Positions 26,535-35,829 of a DNA stretch of 64,000 bases are shown in pieces. A model generated the notes under the pieces. The model did no database searches. It was not told where the DNA came from and saw only the letters and a list, made by a program, of their open reading frames with translations. Positions within the stretch are counted from its first letter, which is position 1. Each line of letters begins with the position of its first letter. A program made the translations under genes and the position numbers. Source of the stretch: CAYMEV01 sp964389675 [NCBI: uncultured Candidatus Sumerlaeota bacterium] (GTDB lineage: Bacteria; CAYMEV01); contig CAYMEV010000013.1 in assembly GCA_964389675.1 (NCBI GenBank), positions 38,512 to 102,511 of the forward strand, in the 5' to 3' direction.

Positions 26535-27663
26535 TGAATGGATTTATCAGCTGTTGAAAAACCATCAGCCAGTATTCATTAAACCCCTGCTGAATAAAAT
26601 CGCCTAATGCTTCAAGCTGTGCATAGTAATGCACTGCAAGGCATATGCTCATTACAGTATTAATAATCCATATAGCCCGGGTCACCTGTTTTTTGCTTTT
26701 GAAAATGAAAAAAAGGTAATTAACGGACAGGTAGAGTATCAGAGGATAGAATGCCATGCCTGAGCTGATGTATACAGAGCTGTCAATCTGAAAGTGGCCC
26801 GGGGGAATTCTGGAAATATTGATGAAGTATAAAGTGAAAATTAAAGAGAACTCGACCAGCATCCTGGAGGATATATTTCCTGCTTTAAGCAGGAATACCG
26901 GTACCAGGAGAAAAAATATATAATGATACCTAAGACCTGCAAATGCATTATAGATAAAAGCAAGCTTGTTTATATAAAGAGGGTCTGAAAGCAGAAACAG
27001 AAGGGCAAATGCAGAAATTACGATCAGGGCCCTCAGAAAGATCCTTAATTGCCTTTCTTTTATGCTGATCAAACCCTTATTTAGATAAAAAAGAATGATG
27101 ATACATAAAACCCAGAGGTTTTCAGGATTCAGGAAAAATGCTGCAAAAAAGGCTGTTATAACTATCATAGAAGATTTTTTATACCTTTTGTTTGATGCAA
27201 GGATAACAATTATGGAGAAAAGCATGGCAGGCATGTCCATCAGGAACCCAAAAAAAGGCCTGCTTATGAGAAGCATAATAAAGAGGGGTGATGATATAAG
27301 CAGGTGGAGATATTTTAAGAAAAATGTATTAGCAGTTATACCTATCAGCAATATGCAGCTTAAACATAAAATTATTGCCTTCAGCATGCTCAAAGGGATA
27401 TGCTGGTTAGCTGCAAGGTTTAATGCATATCTTATCATGCTGATGAAAAGAATGGGCTTTTGAGTTAAATTACCTCCATGTTCATGCTTTTCAGGAAGTG
27501 ATACTATTTTATTATCCTCAGGCCTTCTTAATTCAGTTTTATAGATATCAATGCCATCTATTGAGTTTTCCCTGATCTGCCATGCTTCTTCCGGTGACAG
27601 GATTTTTATATTGGGCAACAGAAGGATAAGGCATATGAAAACAGCTGTCAGAAATCTTTTCAA
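26527..27663 (-). CDS. Polytopic membrane protein, possible distant GT-C glycosyltransferase
   Basis: A 378-residue protein with about ten hydrophobic helices and an acidic first loop 'ILSPEEAWQIREN' (about 22-34), reminiscent of the catalytic acid loop of GT-C enzymes. No stronger family signal is seen. ATG overlaps the stop of the 413-residue GT-C-like gene by 4 bases, so both are translated together, following an O-antigen-ligase-like gene and a B12 radical SAM gene. Probably involved in the same lipid-linked glycan pathway. Confidence 0.55.
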   Translation of the reverse strand: MKRFLTAVFICLILLLPNIKILSPEEAWQIRENSIDGIDIYKTELRRPEDNKIVSLPEKHEHGGNLTQKPILFISMIRYALNLAANQHIPLSMLKAIILCLSCILLIGITANTFFLKYLHLLISSPLFIMLLISRPFFGFLMDMPAMLFSIIVILASNKRYKKSSMIVITAFFAAFFLNPENLWVLCIIILFYLNKGLISIKERQLRIFLRALIVISAFALLFLLSDPLYINKLAFIYNAFAGLRYHYIFFLLVPVFLLKAGNISSRMLVEFSLIFTLYFINISRIPPGHFQIDSSVYISSGMAFYPLILYLSVNYLFFIFKSKKQVTRAIWIINTVMSICLAVHYYAQLEALGDFIQQGFNEYWLMVFQQLINPFII

Positions 27664-28901
27664 GATGCTCTCCAGATAAAAGGGATCAGCTTAAAATATG
27701 GATTTGTCAAAGTATTTGTGAAAAAAAGGAAAGAAAGGTATGACAGGGCGCTGAAAACTGACATAAATATCAGGGCATATGATAAAGCAAGCCGGTCCCT
27801 GATATTTAAGGCGACAATTAATGAGATAAAGCCTAAAATTGGCAGGAACATTCTCAGGATGAATATAAAATGCAGATTCATTGGCACCTTGTATTGAAAA
27901 AATATGAAGAAAATCCACAGAGTGCTTGCCAGAAGAAAGCCATATGGAGGTTTCCTGTCTGTCTTTTTAATTAATAGAAAGATAAAAAATATTGGATAGG
28001 CGATAATAAAATCTCTCAGGAACATTGCTGCATTCCTGAACAGTATGCCCTTAAGATTGACATTCTCAGGTGAAATTATTTTCATGAAAGCAAAAGGATA
28101 GCCGATCCTCCGGATGTTCTGAGTCTGGTGATAACCTGTCCATACAAGCTGGCCATAGAACAGAAGGTTGGTATAGAAGAAAATGGCAATGAAAGCCATG
28201 GCACAGAGGATTATGGTGAGGCATAATTTATAATGTCTCTTTATTCCATTTTTAATTATCTCAGAAATTAGAAATGGCAGGAGTATAAACATTAAGAGGA
28301 CGTTTGGTATTCTAATCAGTACACCTGAAAGCGTGGCTGCAAAAAATATTATGTACAGGGCTCCTGTAGAGCATGAATTATATCTATTGCGGAAAAGAAT
28401 CAGATAAAAGGACATAAAGGACAAAAAAATACATACCATGGAAGAAAAATCGCTCATCAGGGGCCTTGAGAACATGATTGTGCAGGCTGGATTAAGATAA
28501 AGAAGAGAGAGAAAAGCAGGCCAGTATTTGCTGACCGGCCTTATATATGAATAAGAGAAGATTATAAGGATAAAGCTGAAGAACAGGTTTAAGACCCTGT
28601 AATCTGAATATTTGTCGAATAAACCTACTATCACGGGGAATAAAAAAGATTTTGAAATTGTAAATCTATCATCACCTAATTCTGTATAACCTAACGGATT
28701 CGGGCCTATTGCAAGTCCCTTCTCCTGGGCATCAGCAATCTGGGGCATCAATTCATCCAGCGATAATGTATATTTCCCCTCTATGATGTTTCTGCCTGAA
28801 TATAAGTAAGAAGTTTCATCGGGTTCATAAAGTTTTGGAGGAAAAAGGATAAGGAGAGCATGATAGGTTAAAATTATCAGTAAAAACGATCTAAATTTCA
28901 T
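27660..28901 (-). CDS. GT-C-type glycosyltransferase-like membrane protein
   Basis: A 413-residue protein with about ten hydrophobic helices. The first extracytoplasmic loop has 'LYEPDETSYLYSGRNIIEGKY' type sequence, with the PDE acid pair near 25-27, and 'FTISKSFLFPVIVGLF' further on, the layout of ArnT/PMT-like GT-C enzymes. It resembles the protein at 4382-5680 ('SGRNIIEGKYTLSLDEL' versus 'AENYSKGRFSITGEEYL'). It would use a polyprenyl-phosphate sugar at the outer face of the inner membrane (family knowledge). Its start overlaps the O-antigen-ligase-like gene by 11 bases. Confidence 0.7.
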   Translation of the reverse strand: MKFRSFLLIILTYHALLILFPPKLYEPDETSYLYSGRNIIEGKYTLSLDELMPQIADAQEKGLAIGPNPLGYTELGDDRFTISKSFLFPVIVGLFDKYSDYRVLNLFFSFILIIFSYSYIRPVSKYWPAFLSLLYLNPACTIMFSRPLMSDFSSMVCIFLSFMSFYLILFRNRYNSCSTGALYIIFFAATLSGVLIRIPNVLLMFILLPFLISEIIKNGIKRHYKLCLTIILCAMAFIAIFFYTNLLFYGQLVWTGYHQTQNIRRIGYPFAFMKIISPENVNLKGILFRNAAMFLRDFIIAYPIFFIFLLIKKTDRKPPYGFLLASTLWIFFIFFQYKVPMNLHFIFILRMFLPILGFISLIVALNIRDRLALSYALIFMSVFSALSYLSFLFFTNTLTNPYFKLIPFIWRAS

Positions 28902-30852
28902 ATCCGGTTTCAGACAGGCCCAAAAGTATTAATGCAATAATGAAATAGAAATGTATATAAAGCATTATCCAGTTGAGGCCATCTATCATTGTCATATGCG
29001 CAAGGAATAGGATTACTCCCGCAAGGAGTGCTGATATATGGGGATTTTTCAATTTCCTGTTATCAAGCCATGATATGTAGATTATATACATTATTGGAAA
29101 GAAAAGGGTGATAAAACCTATCAGTCCTCTCTCTATCAATATATAAAGATAATAATTATCAGTCGTATACCATGCACGGCTGATCTTTTCAGGACTTGCA
29201 CTGCTTTTTGAATTTTTAAGGACAGCTTTGCCTACATTGCCAAGGCCATCTCCAAAAAGAAGGTTCTTATGCAGAACATTATATGCAGCCCTGTATGAAT
29301 TTTTTCTGTGTATGTATTCTTCAGTCTTTGTAATATTTCTGAGAGAAGAAAACCTTTTTTTAAAGGGGTCAATCATTCTGTTAGGAATAAAAAACAGCAG
29401 TGCTGTCAGCAGGATTATTGAAATTGCTGCAACCCTATAACTCTTTCCGGATTTTTGAAGGCTTTTTTTAAGTATATATAAAGCTGAATATACAATCGCA
29501 ATAATTATAGCTCCTCTGCATACAGTCATTACCAGGGCAGTTAAAATAAAAATAAAGGCAATTGCATATAGCGGCTTTTTAGCAATTCTATCCGATGATA
29601 TAATCTTCTGAAACAGCTGAGGAAAGTATATCAGGAGCAATGATGCAAATACAAGAGGATGCACCATTGATGCACTTATCCTGTTTCCTATCTGGAAGCT
29701 GAAAAAGCTTCTGTAGAAAAGGCTTATTATATTGTCATACAGTATATTATAGCCCAGGAAGAGCTCAAGGAGTGACAGAAAGCAAAGGAAGGCCACACTC
29801 AAAAACAATGCTTTCAGGACTGGTTCAAGCTTGTCTTTTGTAAAAAGTATAAAGGCGATTATAAAGACCAATACCGGAGCAATAATGGAATTCATTGATA
29901 TATCAAAGAATATATCAAAGGATTTGATTTGGCTTATATTAGCAGCTGAAATAAATATATGAAGACCCCAGAAGAGAAGGATAATATAGAAGATAATCCT
30001 GCTCCTGGCTGTCTTTACCCTGTTTGATTCGAAAAATAACAGCGACAGGAAGAAAAAGGACATTAGTATGCTTGTGCTGAAAGTAACAGGGAGATAGCCG
30101 AAATATCTGTGTTTAATAAATATTATTTCAAAGGGGAATAAAAAGGAGAACAGAATAAAAGCAAAAAAAAGCTGTGACAGGACAAGCCTGAAATTCTGCT
30201 TTTTTGCTTTAATTATCCTGACCAATAAGAATTCATGGTTATGAAAAATAAAATAGCACAGAAATAAGAAAAATGAGATCAACAGGAGTATTGAAGGTAT
30301 ATATATATTTATTAATTTTGACTGTTTGATGAAGAGTGTGATATCAAGAAAAGGATCGTCAATTATCTCTATTTCTGTAATGACTGTATCTTTACGTGAG
30401 AATGGGCCGATCATCAGGGATTCTGCATTACCTTCAAAGCCTGGTATATGCTTCATAACTATTATATAGGAATTTTTCTTGGATCCCAGGGGTTCAGGGA
30501 AAAGAAAAGATTTTACAGTTTTTGGGGCTGATGTGCTGTCAGTAAGATGCCAGAATGCATATACAGGATTTCTTATGTCCTTATCGGGATCAATCCTGCT
30601 TGATGTTTTCAGATGGATTCGGAATGTATCCAATTTTTCAGATGGTAATCCCAGGTTGGTTATCAAAAAGTGCTTTTCAAAATTAACTCCGTCACTGAAG
30701 ATGATTTCACGGAAGTCTGCAGCCTTCTGACCTGAAGAGGAATATATTATTCTGCTTCCTCTGTCCCCTGAATTCCATATCTTTGCAGCTGATAATGCAG
30801 AAATGATAATTATAAATACAAGGGATACAATAAGATATCTGTTTTTATTCAT
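28891..30852 (-). CDS. O-antigen-ligase-like membrane protein with N-terminal extracytoplasmic domain
   Basis: 653 residues from ATG 30852, with AAGGA eight bases upstream and an 8-base overlap with the preceding stop; the TTG eleven codons earlier is less likely. An N-terminal membrane anchor (about 5-25) is followed by a ~170-residue hydrophilic domain of unknown type, then about twelve membrane helices. The O-antigen-ligase loop appears late ('NLLFGDGLGNVGKAVL', then 'TTDNYYLYILIERGLIGF' where HNxYLxxLxExG is expected, with Asp-Asn instead of His-Asn). It follows a B12 radical SAM gene, as in the block at 758-4300. Polymerase or ligase activity is inferred from the family. Confidence 0.75.
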   Translation of the reverse strand: MNKNRYLIVSLVFIIIISALSAAKIWNSGDRGSRIIYSSSGQKAADFREIIFSDGVNFEKHFLITNLGLPSEKLDTFRIHLKTSSRIDPDKDIRNPVYAFWHLTDSTSAPKTVKSFLFPEPLGSKKNSYIIVMKHIPGFEGNAESLMIGPFSRKDTVITEIEIIDDPFLDITLFIKQSKLINIYIPSILLLISFFLFLCYFIFHNHEFLLVRIIKAKKQNFRLVLSQLFFAFILFSFLFPFEIIFIKHRYFGYLPVTFSTSILMSFFFLSLLFFESNRVKTARSRIIFYIILLFWGLHIFISAANISQIKSFDIFFDISMNSIIAPVLVFIIAFILFTKDKLEPVLKALFLSVAFLCFLSLLELFLGYNILYDNIISLFYRSFFSFQIGNRISASMVHPLVFASLLLIYFPQLFQKIISSDRIAKKPLYAIAFIFILTALVMTVCRGAIIIAIVYSALYILKKSLQKSGKSYRVAAISIILLTALLFFIPNRMIDPFKKRFSSLRNITKTEEYIHRKNSYRAAYNVLHKNLLFGDGLGNVGKAVLKNSKSSASPEKISRAWYTTDNYYLYILIERGLIGFITLFFPIMYIIYISWLDNRKLKNPHISALLAGVILFLAHMTMIDGLNWIMLYIHFYFIIALILLGLSETGYEI

Positions 30853-32284
30853 TGCTGAATTCCTTAAATCCTTTAAATATGCCAAAAGAATATTTTAGAA
30901 AATATATGCCCCCCTGAAGAAAAAACCTGTAAGAAGGAATCTTTAAAAAGATATAATACAACCTTCTAAAATTTAAATAAAATTTTTTATATGCATCCTT
31001 TTGTACTGGATTGAGGTCAAAATCATATGTCTGCCTGTAAAAGCTCATATCAGAATAATAGAGAAGAGATTCCGCATTATATTCAAAATCCGGGTTCGTC
31101 TGCCTTGCAAGTTTGTAAAGAGCTGTTGAAGGGAATGGGACAACCTGGAAAAATGATGCAGTATGAAGCCTGGACCTCAAGGCAAAGGATATTGTCTCTT
31201 CAATCTCCTCTATTGTCTCAGTAGGAAAACCGATCATAAAAAATCCATGCTGGAAGAATCCCAGATCATGGGATAATCCTATAACTTCCTGAAGCTTCGC
31301 CAGGTTAATATTTTTGCGGATCAATTTCTGAAGCCTCTCTGAACCGCTTTCAACAGCAAATACCAGCCTGTAGGCGCCAGCTTTCTTAAGCATTTGCAGG
31401 ATTTCCTTATCCAGGATATCGCCCCTTAGCCCGTTGGGGAAAGCTAATTTGAACCTGTATTTGCCTTTGATCAGATAATTAAGTATCTTTTTAACCCTTT
31501 CTCTGTCAAGGTTGAATACATCATCCAGAATGTGGAATTCCCTGATATTAAATCTTTCCGAGAGATAGACCATCTCTTCCAGAACCCTCTCAGGAGACAA
31601 TGGCCTGAACCCCTTGCCGAAAACATTATGGCAGTAGATGCATTCATAAGGACAGGCCCTGGACGTAAATATTGGTGCATATTTTTTTAGCCTGATCCAG
31701 TTCATATTTCGAAAAATATGGTTATTGTACCTGTCAAAATCAACAGATTCAAATGAGGGCATTGGCAAGGAGTTGAAATCCTGTATATATTCTGTTTTTT
31801 TGTTTATTATTATTCCGCCTTCCCCGCGGTATGCAATTCCATCGATTGCCTCCAGTTCCCCTCTTCCGGAGAACTGGTATTCAAGGAGATTCATGAAGCT
31901 GGCCTCACCCTCTCCAATTACTATATAATCAAGATCGGGCGTGTCAGTCATGGTCTTTTCCGGGTCTACACTGCTGTGCGGCCCGCCCATGACAAAACAG
32001 GGCCTGGGGGATATTCCCGCTGAGAGCTCAATGATTTTTTTCATTACAGGGAATTCATATGTAAAAGTTGAGAATCCTATAAGATCAGGCATCATCTCAA
32101 TTATTAAACTGCTTATATCTTCCGCACTGAGAAGGTCCAGAACCATGTCTATGCACTTTACGTCATACAAGGAAGATTTTGATTCAATGTAGCTTTTCAG
32201 TGAAAGGATGCCGAGGGGAGGGGTAATATGCTGATTAGCGGCAGGCCTGTATGTCTTGAGAAGCAGTATTTTTTTCCTTTTCAT
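30845..32284 (-). CDS. B12-binding domain radical SAM protein (second copy)
   Basis: A 479-residue paralogue of the protein at 758-2221. Residues about 5-140 form the cobalamin-binding domain ('DLIGFSTFTYE', 'FVMGGPHSSV', 'YIVIGEGEASF') without DxHxxG; the cluster motif is 'ACPYECIYC' (Cys211, 215, 218), followed by 'EFHILDDVFNL', 'FPNGLRGD', 'FAVESGSERLQKLI' and 'GFFMIGFPTETIEEI'. Likely a methyltransferase-type or other radical enzyme with an unknown substrate. It is the first gene of a minus-strand operon with an O-antigen-ligase-like protein and two GT-C-like proteins. TATAAT lies eight bases before ATG 32284 and no ribosome site is present, suggesting a leaderless message. Confidence 0.9.
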   Translation of the reverse strand: MKRKKILLLKTYRPAANQHITPPLGILSLKSYIESKSSLYDVKCIDMVLDLLSAEDISSLIIEMMPDLIGFSTFTYEFPVMKKIIELSAGISPRPCFVMGGPHSSVDPEKTMTDTPDLDYIVIGEGEASFMNLLEYQFSGRGELEAIDGIAYRGEGGIIINKKTEYIQDFNSLPMPSFESVDFDRYNNHIFRNMNWIRLKKYAPIFTSRACPYECIYCHNVFGKGFRPLSPERVLEEMVYLSERFNIREFHILDDVFNLDRERVKKILNYLIKGKYRFKLAFPNGLRGDILDKEILQMLKKAGAYRLVFAVESGSERLQKLIRKNINLAKLQEVIGLSHDLGFFQHGFFMIGFPTETIEEIEETISFALRSRLHTASFFQVVPFPSTALYKLARQTNPDFEYNAESLLYYSDMSFYRQTYDFDLNPVQKDAYKKFYLNFRRLYYIFLKIPSYRFFLQGGIYFLKYSFGIFKGFKEFSNE

Positions 32285-32292
32285 AATTGCCT

Positions 32293-32306
32293 ATTATACT
32301 TATAAT
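32293..32306. promoter_or_regulatory. Back-to-back -10 boxes of the divergent radical SAM and pyrF operons
   Basis: Minus-strand TATAAT at 32298-32293, eight bases from ATG 32284; plus-strand TATAAT at 32301-32306, with transcription predicted near 32313 and GGAG seven bases before pyrF ATG 32340. The -35 boxes are weak on both strands (minus: no match better than 3 of 6; plus: TTTTCA at 32278-32283). Confidence 0.5.
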
Positions 32307-32339
32307 ACAATCAGATTACAGAAAAAATGGAGATAAATT

Positions 32340-33047
32340 ATGCCGAAGCTTTTTATTGCTTTAGATTTTTCGGAATATGAGAAATCAGTGAAATTAATAG
32401 ATAATATTAAGCATATAAGGGGGATAGGCTTCAAGGTCGGCTTACAGCTTTTTCTTTCTGATGGCTGCCGGATTATGGAATATCTGAATAGGAACAGGTA
32501 CCCGGTTTTCCTGGATCTGAAGTTTAATGATATACCCAATACAATAGCTGGAGCTTTTAAGAGTGTAGAAAGGTACAGCCCTTTCATGATAAATATGCAT
32601 ATTTCAGCAGGGCCGGCTGCAATGAATGCTGCAAGGGATGAAGTGGAGAAATGGGAGAGAAAACCACTGCTTATTGGTGTAACAGTTCTTACAAGCCTGA
32701 TGAAAAGTGATCTGGAACTGATGGGGTTCCATGGCATAAAAGATATTGAAAGCCTTGCAATTTCTATGAGCAAGGCAGCATATGACAATGGCCTGGATGG
32801 TGTGGTTACTTCAAACCATGAGGTTTCAGGCATCAAAGGAAGTATCTCTGAGAGATTCCTTACGGTTGTTCCTGGAATAAAAACAGGTACAGCCGCGAAG
32901 GACCAGAAAAGAACAGCTACTGTGGAAGATGCAAAGCTTTCAGGAGCAGATTACATCGTTATAGGAAGGGGAATTACTCAAGCTGATAACCCGGAAAAGG
33001 CAGTTGAAAGCATTCTTGACAGGATAGACCTGTTTTATGTCAGCTAA
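32340..33047 (+). CDS. pyrF: Orotidine 5'-phosphate decarboxylase
   Basis: A 235-residue protein. It begins 'LFIALDFSEYEKSVKL', and has the catalytic block 'VFLDLKFNDIPNTIAGA' (Asp-x-Lys-x-x-Asp-Ile-Pro), 'GVVTSNHEV' and the phosphate loop 'LTVVPGIKTG' with 'DYIVIGRGITQADNPEKAV'. It decarboxylates OMP to UMP in the cytoplasm. The next gene starts 11 bases before its stop, so translation is coupled. Confidence 0.96.
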   Translation: MPKLFIALDFSEYEKSVKLIDNIKHIRGIGFKVGLQLFLSDGCRIMEYLNRNRYPVFLDLKFNDIPNTIAGAFKSVERYSPFMINMHISAGPAAMNAARDEVEKWERKPLLIGVTVLTSLMKSDLELMGFHGIKDIESLAISMSKAAYDNGLDGVVTSNHEVSGIKGSISERFLTVVPGIKTGTAAKDQKRTATVEDAKLSGADYIVIGRGITQADNPEKAVESILDRIDLFYVS

Positions 33048-34011
33048 AAAAGCAGTAATCTGCATCTTATTTTCATTCTGTCTTTTTATTAATTCAATTT
33101 ATGCCTCAGACAACCCTGAAAGCGTGAAATCAAAAAGGGACTGGATCTCCCTGATGGTAATTGAGGACAGAATCCCAGAATCATCATGCATGCCGGATAT
33201 CCGGCTTTTTGATAATATTAGGTCACTAAGGGACCAGTTTTATTCAGAGCATGGCATCAGACTTGAAATACTTTACACAGTTGCTGAGAGGGATGAAGAT
33301 ATAGAGCCAGCTATAATATCAAGCCTGCTGAGGTCTCAGGTGATCATTACTGAAGGCAGCAGGACCGGTAAATACCTTAGCCGGTATTCAATGGAATATC
33401 CTGATAATATTTTTCTTCATATAGGGAATTGTGAACCTGCACATAATTTGATGTGTTTTGAGGCAGATTATGAAGCTATAGCTGAATTAATGGCCGAAAT
33501 ATCATGCATTGTTTCTTCCGCAGACTCAATTTTTGTATCAGGGCCGGGAAAAAAGAGTGGTGAGGAATGCATATTCCATAAAATTTTATCTGATAAAATT
33601 ATGCAATATCAAAAAAGTGCTGTTTTCAGCAGGCTCATCCATGAAGGCGGAGTCCGGGAAAAACCTGCCAAAATGGATATAGATACCTGTTTAGCATTTA
33701 ATCAGGATAATGGTTATAATCTGCAGGATGAAGATATGCTTCTGATCTGCTGCAACCTGTTTGATCCTGATGCCTGCAGTCAGAATACAATGATACTTCA
33801 GCTGGGATATTTCAGCATTATAGGTGAATATCTCCTGAAAATTGCATCAGATGAGCCTTTTTCTTCAAGCAGTATTAGTTATCAAGGGGTACTTGAAAAA
33901 TCAGCTGTTTTTATTTCGCATAAAGCATATAAAAATTTAGGGGATGAAAGAAGACAAATAATGGAAAGCAAATATGGCTTTTCAATAATCTCAGCAGGTG
34001 ATGAACAATGA
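33037..34011 (+). CDS. Secreted PnrA/BMP-like protein of unknown function
   Basis: A 324-residue protein with a Sec signal peptide (about 1-23, 'VICILFSFCLFINSIYAS'). The body has a weak periplasmic-binding-protein look: 'SQVIITEGSRTGKYLSRYSMEYPDNIFLHIG' and 'FEADYEAIAELMAEIS' (given here in pieces) resemble the BMP/PnrA nucleoside-binding family, where 'YPD..F..ID' is followed by an acidic 'E..YLAG' helix. Several key family positions are not recognisable, so it may only share the fold. It overlaps pyrF by 11 bases and the HD hydrolase by 4 bases; the neighbours handle nucleotides, which would suit a nucleoside-sensing role (inference). Confidence 0.5.
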   Translation: MSAKKAVICILFSFCLFINSIYASDNPESVKSKRDWISLMVIEDRIPESSCMPDIRLFDNIRSLRDQFYSEHGIRLEILYTVAERDEDIEPAIISSLLRSQVIITEGSRTGKYLSRYSMEYPDNIFLHIGNCEPAHNLMCFEADYEAIAELMAEISCIVSSADSIFVSGPGKKSGEECIFHKILSDKIMQYQKSAVFSRLIHEGGVREKPAKMDIDTCLAFNQDNGYNLQDEDMLLICCNLFDPDACSQNTMILQLGYFSIIGEYLLKIASDEPFSSSSISYQGVLEKSAVFISHKAYKNLGDERRQIMESKYGFSIISAGDEQ

Positions 34012-34547
34012 GTGTTGAGGATTTCTTCTTTGAAATAGGGATGCTGAACAGGCTTAAAAGATCAGGCTTCAGCTTTTTGGGGAGTGGAGATCAGTCAGTA
34101 TCAGAGCACAGCTACAGGACTGCCATTATATCCTACTACCTTGCAGGAAGGCTTAAAGCAGATGTGCTGAAGGTTTTGCTGATGTCATTGTTTCATGATG
34201 TCTGTGAAGCAAGAACAGGCGACATGAACTACGTGAACAAGATATATGCAAGGACTGATGAAAAGAAGGCAGTCGATGACATGCTTGAGGACCTGCCTTT
34301 CAGGGATGAGATCAGGGCTGTTATTTATGAGTTCAATCAGAAGGAAAGCATGGAGGCAAGAATATGCATGGATGCAGACCAGCTGGAAATGATCCTGAGC
34401 TTAAAGGAGGAACTGGATAAGGGAAACCTTTTTTCGCAAAAATGGTTCAAGCCAGTTGTAAAAAGGCTAATTCTGCCAGAATCTAGGGAAATTGCTGATA
34501 TAATAATGCATAAATCTTCATATGACTGGTGGATGAAGCTTTTATGA
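34008..34547 (+). CDS. HD-domain hydrolase (YfbR/HDDC2-like nucleotidase)
   Basis: A 179-residue protein. The HD metal ligands are visible: His in 'SVSEHSYRTAIISYYLAG', His-Asp in 'SLFHDVCEARTGD', and a later Asp in 'CMDADQLEMILSL'. This arrangement matches the YfbR/HDDC2-type 5'-deoxynucleotidases, which dephosphorylate dNMPs. It sits between the PnrA-like gene (4-base overlap) and the RlmI-like gene (4-base overlap if that starts at 34544). Confidence 0.85.
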   Translation: MSVEDFFFEIGMLNRLKRSGFSFLGSGDQSVSEHSYRTAIISYYLAGRLKADVLKVLLMSLFHDVCEARTGDMNYVNKIYARTDEKKAVDDMLEDLPFRDEIRAVIYEFNQKESMEARICMDADQLEMILSLKEELDKGNLFSQKWFKPVVKRLILPESREIADIIMHKSSYDWWMKLL

Positions 34548-35716
34548 ACAAAGCAGTCGTGGAAGAAAAGGCCGAACATTCCATTCAGCGAGGGCATCCA
34601 TGGGTTTTCAGCGGAAAGGTCCTAAGCATTGAAACTAAAGAAAATAATCCGGTTGTATCCGTTTATTCAAGAGATAACAGGTTTCTTTGCAAGGCTTATT
34701 ATAATCCTGATACAAGCATTGCTTTACGAGTACTGACAAGAGATAAAACGGAGATTAATAAAGACTTTTTTTATAAAAGAATATATAGATCGCTTAACAG
34801 GAGGATATGCCTGGGGATTAACAGGCATACAGATTCTTTCCGTGTCGTGAACGGGGAATCTGACAGGCTTCCAGGATTGATCATTGATAAATACGCTGAC
34901 ACTATTGTTGTCCAGATACACACCCTTGGCATTGATTTTTTCAAAGGAGTTATAATTGACATTATTGATGATATTTTCAAGCCTGAGACAATATATGAAA
35001 AAAGCGAAAACCTGTCCATCTGTACAGAGGGTCCCGGAAAGAGGAAAGGCACCCTTGCCGGAAAAATACCCGGCAGTTTTATCCTTATCAGGGAAAATGG
35101 CCTGAATTATGCGGTGGATATTGTAAATGGGCAAAAAACTGGTTTTTTCCTGGATCAAAGGGATAACAGGGCTCGCATAAGATATTTTGCAAAAAGAAGA
35201 AGGGTATTAAACCTCTTTTCCTATACATGCTCTTTCGGCCTGAATTCAATAGCGGGCGGTGCAGAGTCTGTGGTAAATGTCGATATTTCTGAATCAGCAC
35301 TTGAACTGGGCTCTTATAATAATAAGCTGAATGGTTTTCCAGATGCCAGCTGCATTTTCAGGAGAAGTGATGCCTTCGAATATCTTAAAGAAGAAAAAAA
35401 TTCCTATGACCTTATAATACTGGACCCTCCTGCCTTCATCAAAAGCAGAAAGGATATCAAAAGAGGCATGGCTGCCTATAAGCAGATAAACAGCCTTGCT
35501 GTTGACAGGCTTGAAAAAAATGGTGTTTTGATGACTTCATCATGTTCCTCGCTTCTTAAAAAGGATGAATTTGAGAAATTGATCTGCAGCCTTACTGGCT
35601 ATAAAGATAAAGCATTTCAAATTATCGGATATTATGGACAGCCGGCGGATCATCCCGTAATCAGCTCATTTAATGAAGGACATTATCTAAAGAGCCTTTT
35701 TTTAATGAGGATCTGA
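34544..35716 (+). CDS. RlmI/RlmK-like 23S rRNA m5C methyltransferase
   Basis: About 390 residues from ATG 34544, which overlaps the HD gene's stop by 4 bases; an ATG 15 bases upstream is also in frame. A PUA-type start ('IQRGHPWVFSGKV', about 13-25) leads into 'DRLPGLIIDKYADTIVVQI', 'GQKTGFFLDQRDNR' and the SAM domain 'VLNLFSYTCSFGLNSI', 'NVDISESALELG', catalytic 'LIILDPPAF' and Cys in 'TSSCSSLL'. Members methylate cytosine in 23S rRNA (position 1962 in E. coli for RlmI). The exact target here is not provable. Last gene of the pyrF operon. Confidence 0.9.
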   Translation: MNKAVVEEKAEHSIQRGHPWVFSGKVLSIETKENNPVVSVYSRDNRFLCKAYYNPDTSIALRVLTRDKTEINKDFFYKRIYRSLNRRICLGINRHTDSFRVVNGESDRLPGLIIDKYADTIVVQIHTLGIDFFKGVIIDIIDDIFKPETIYEKSENLSICTEGPGKRKGTLAGKIPGSFILIRENGLNYAVDIVNGQKTGFFLDQRDNRARIRYFAKRRRVLNLFSYTCSFGLNSIAGGAESVVNVDISESALELGSYNNKLNGFPDASCIFRRSDAFEYLKEEKNSYDLIILDPPAFIKSRKDIKRGMAAYKQINSLAVDRLEKNGVLMTSSCSSLLKKDEFEKLICSLTGYKDKAFQIIGYYGQPADHPVISSFNEGHYLKSLFLMRI

Positions 35717-35829
35717 AGTAATTTCAGGGGCTGCTTGCTTACAATTATAGTTGACTTTATTGCTGGTTTTAATAATCTTTACTATGTTGGAATTTCTAGT
35801 ATTCATATAAATTAGAGGGGTGATGGATT
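35717..35829. other. Intergenic region before the Crp/Fnr gene
   Basis: 113 bases. TTGACT near 35753 followed 16 bases later by TAATCT could be a promoter; a later TTTACT...TATTCA pair is another option. GAGGGG sits about 8-10 bases before ATG 35830. No clear terminator. Confidence 0.3.

Noticed and set aside
32300-32836. Minus-strand open frame of 178 codons
   Set aside because: It is antisense to pyrF and has no recognisable domain.
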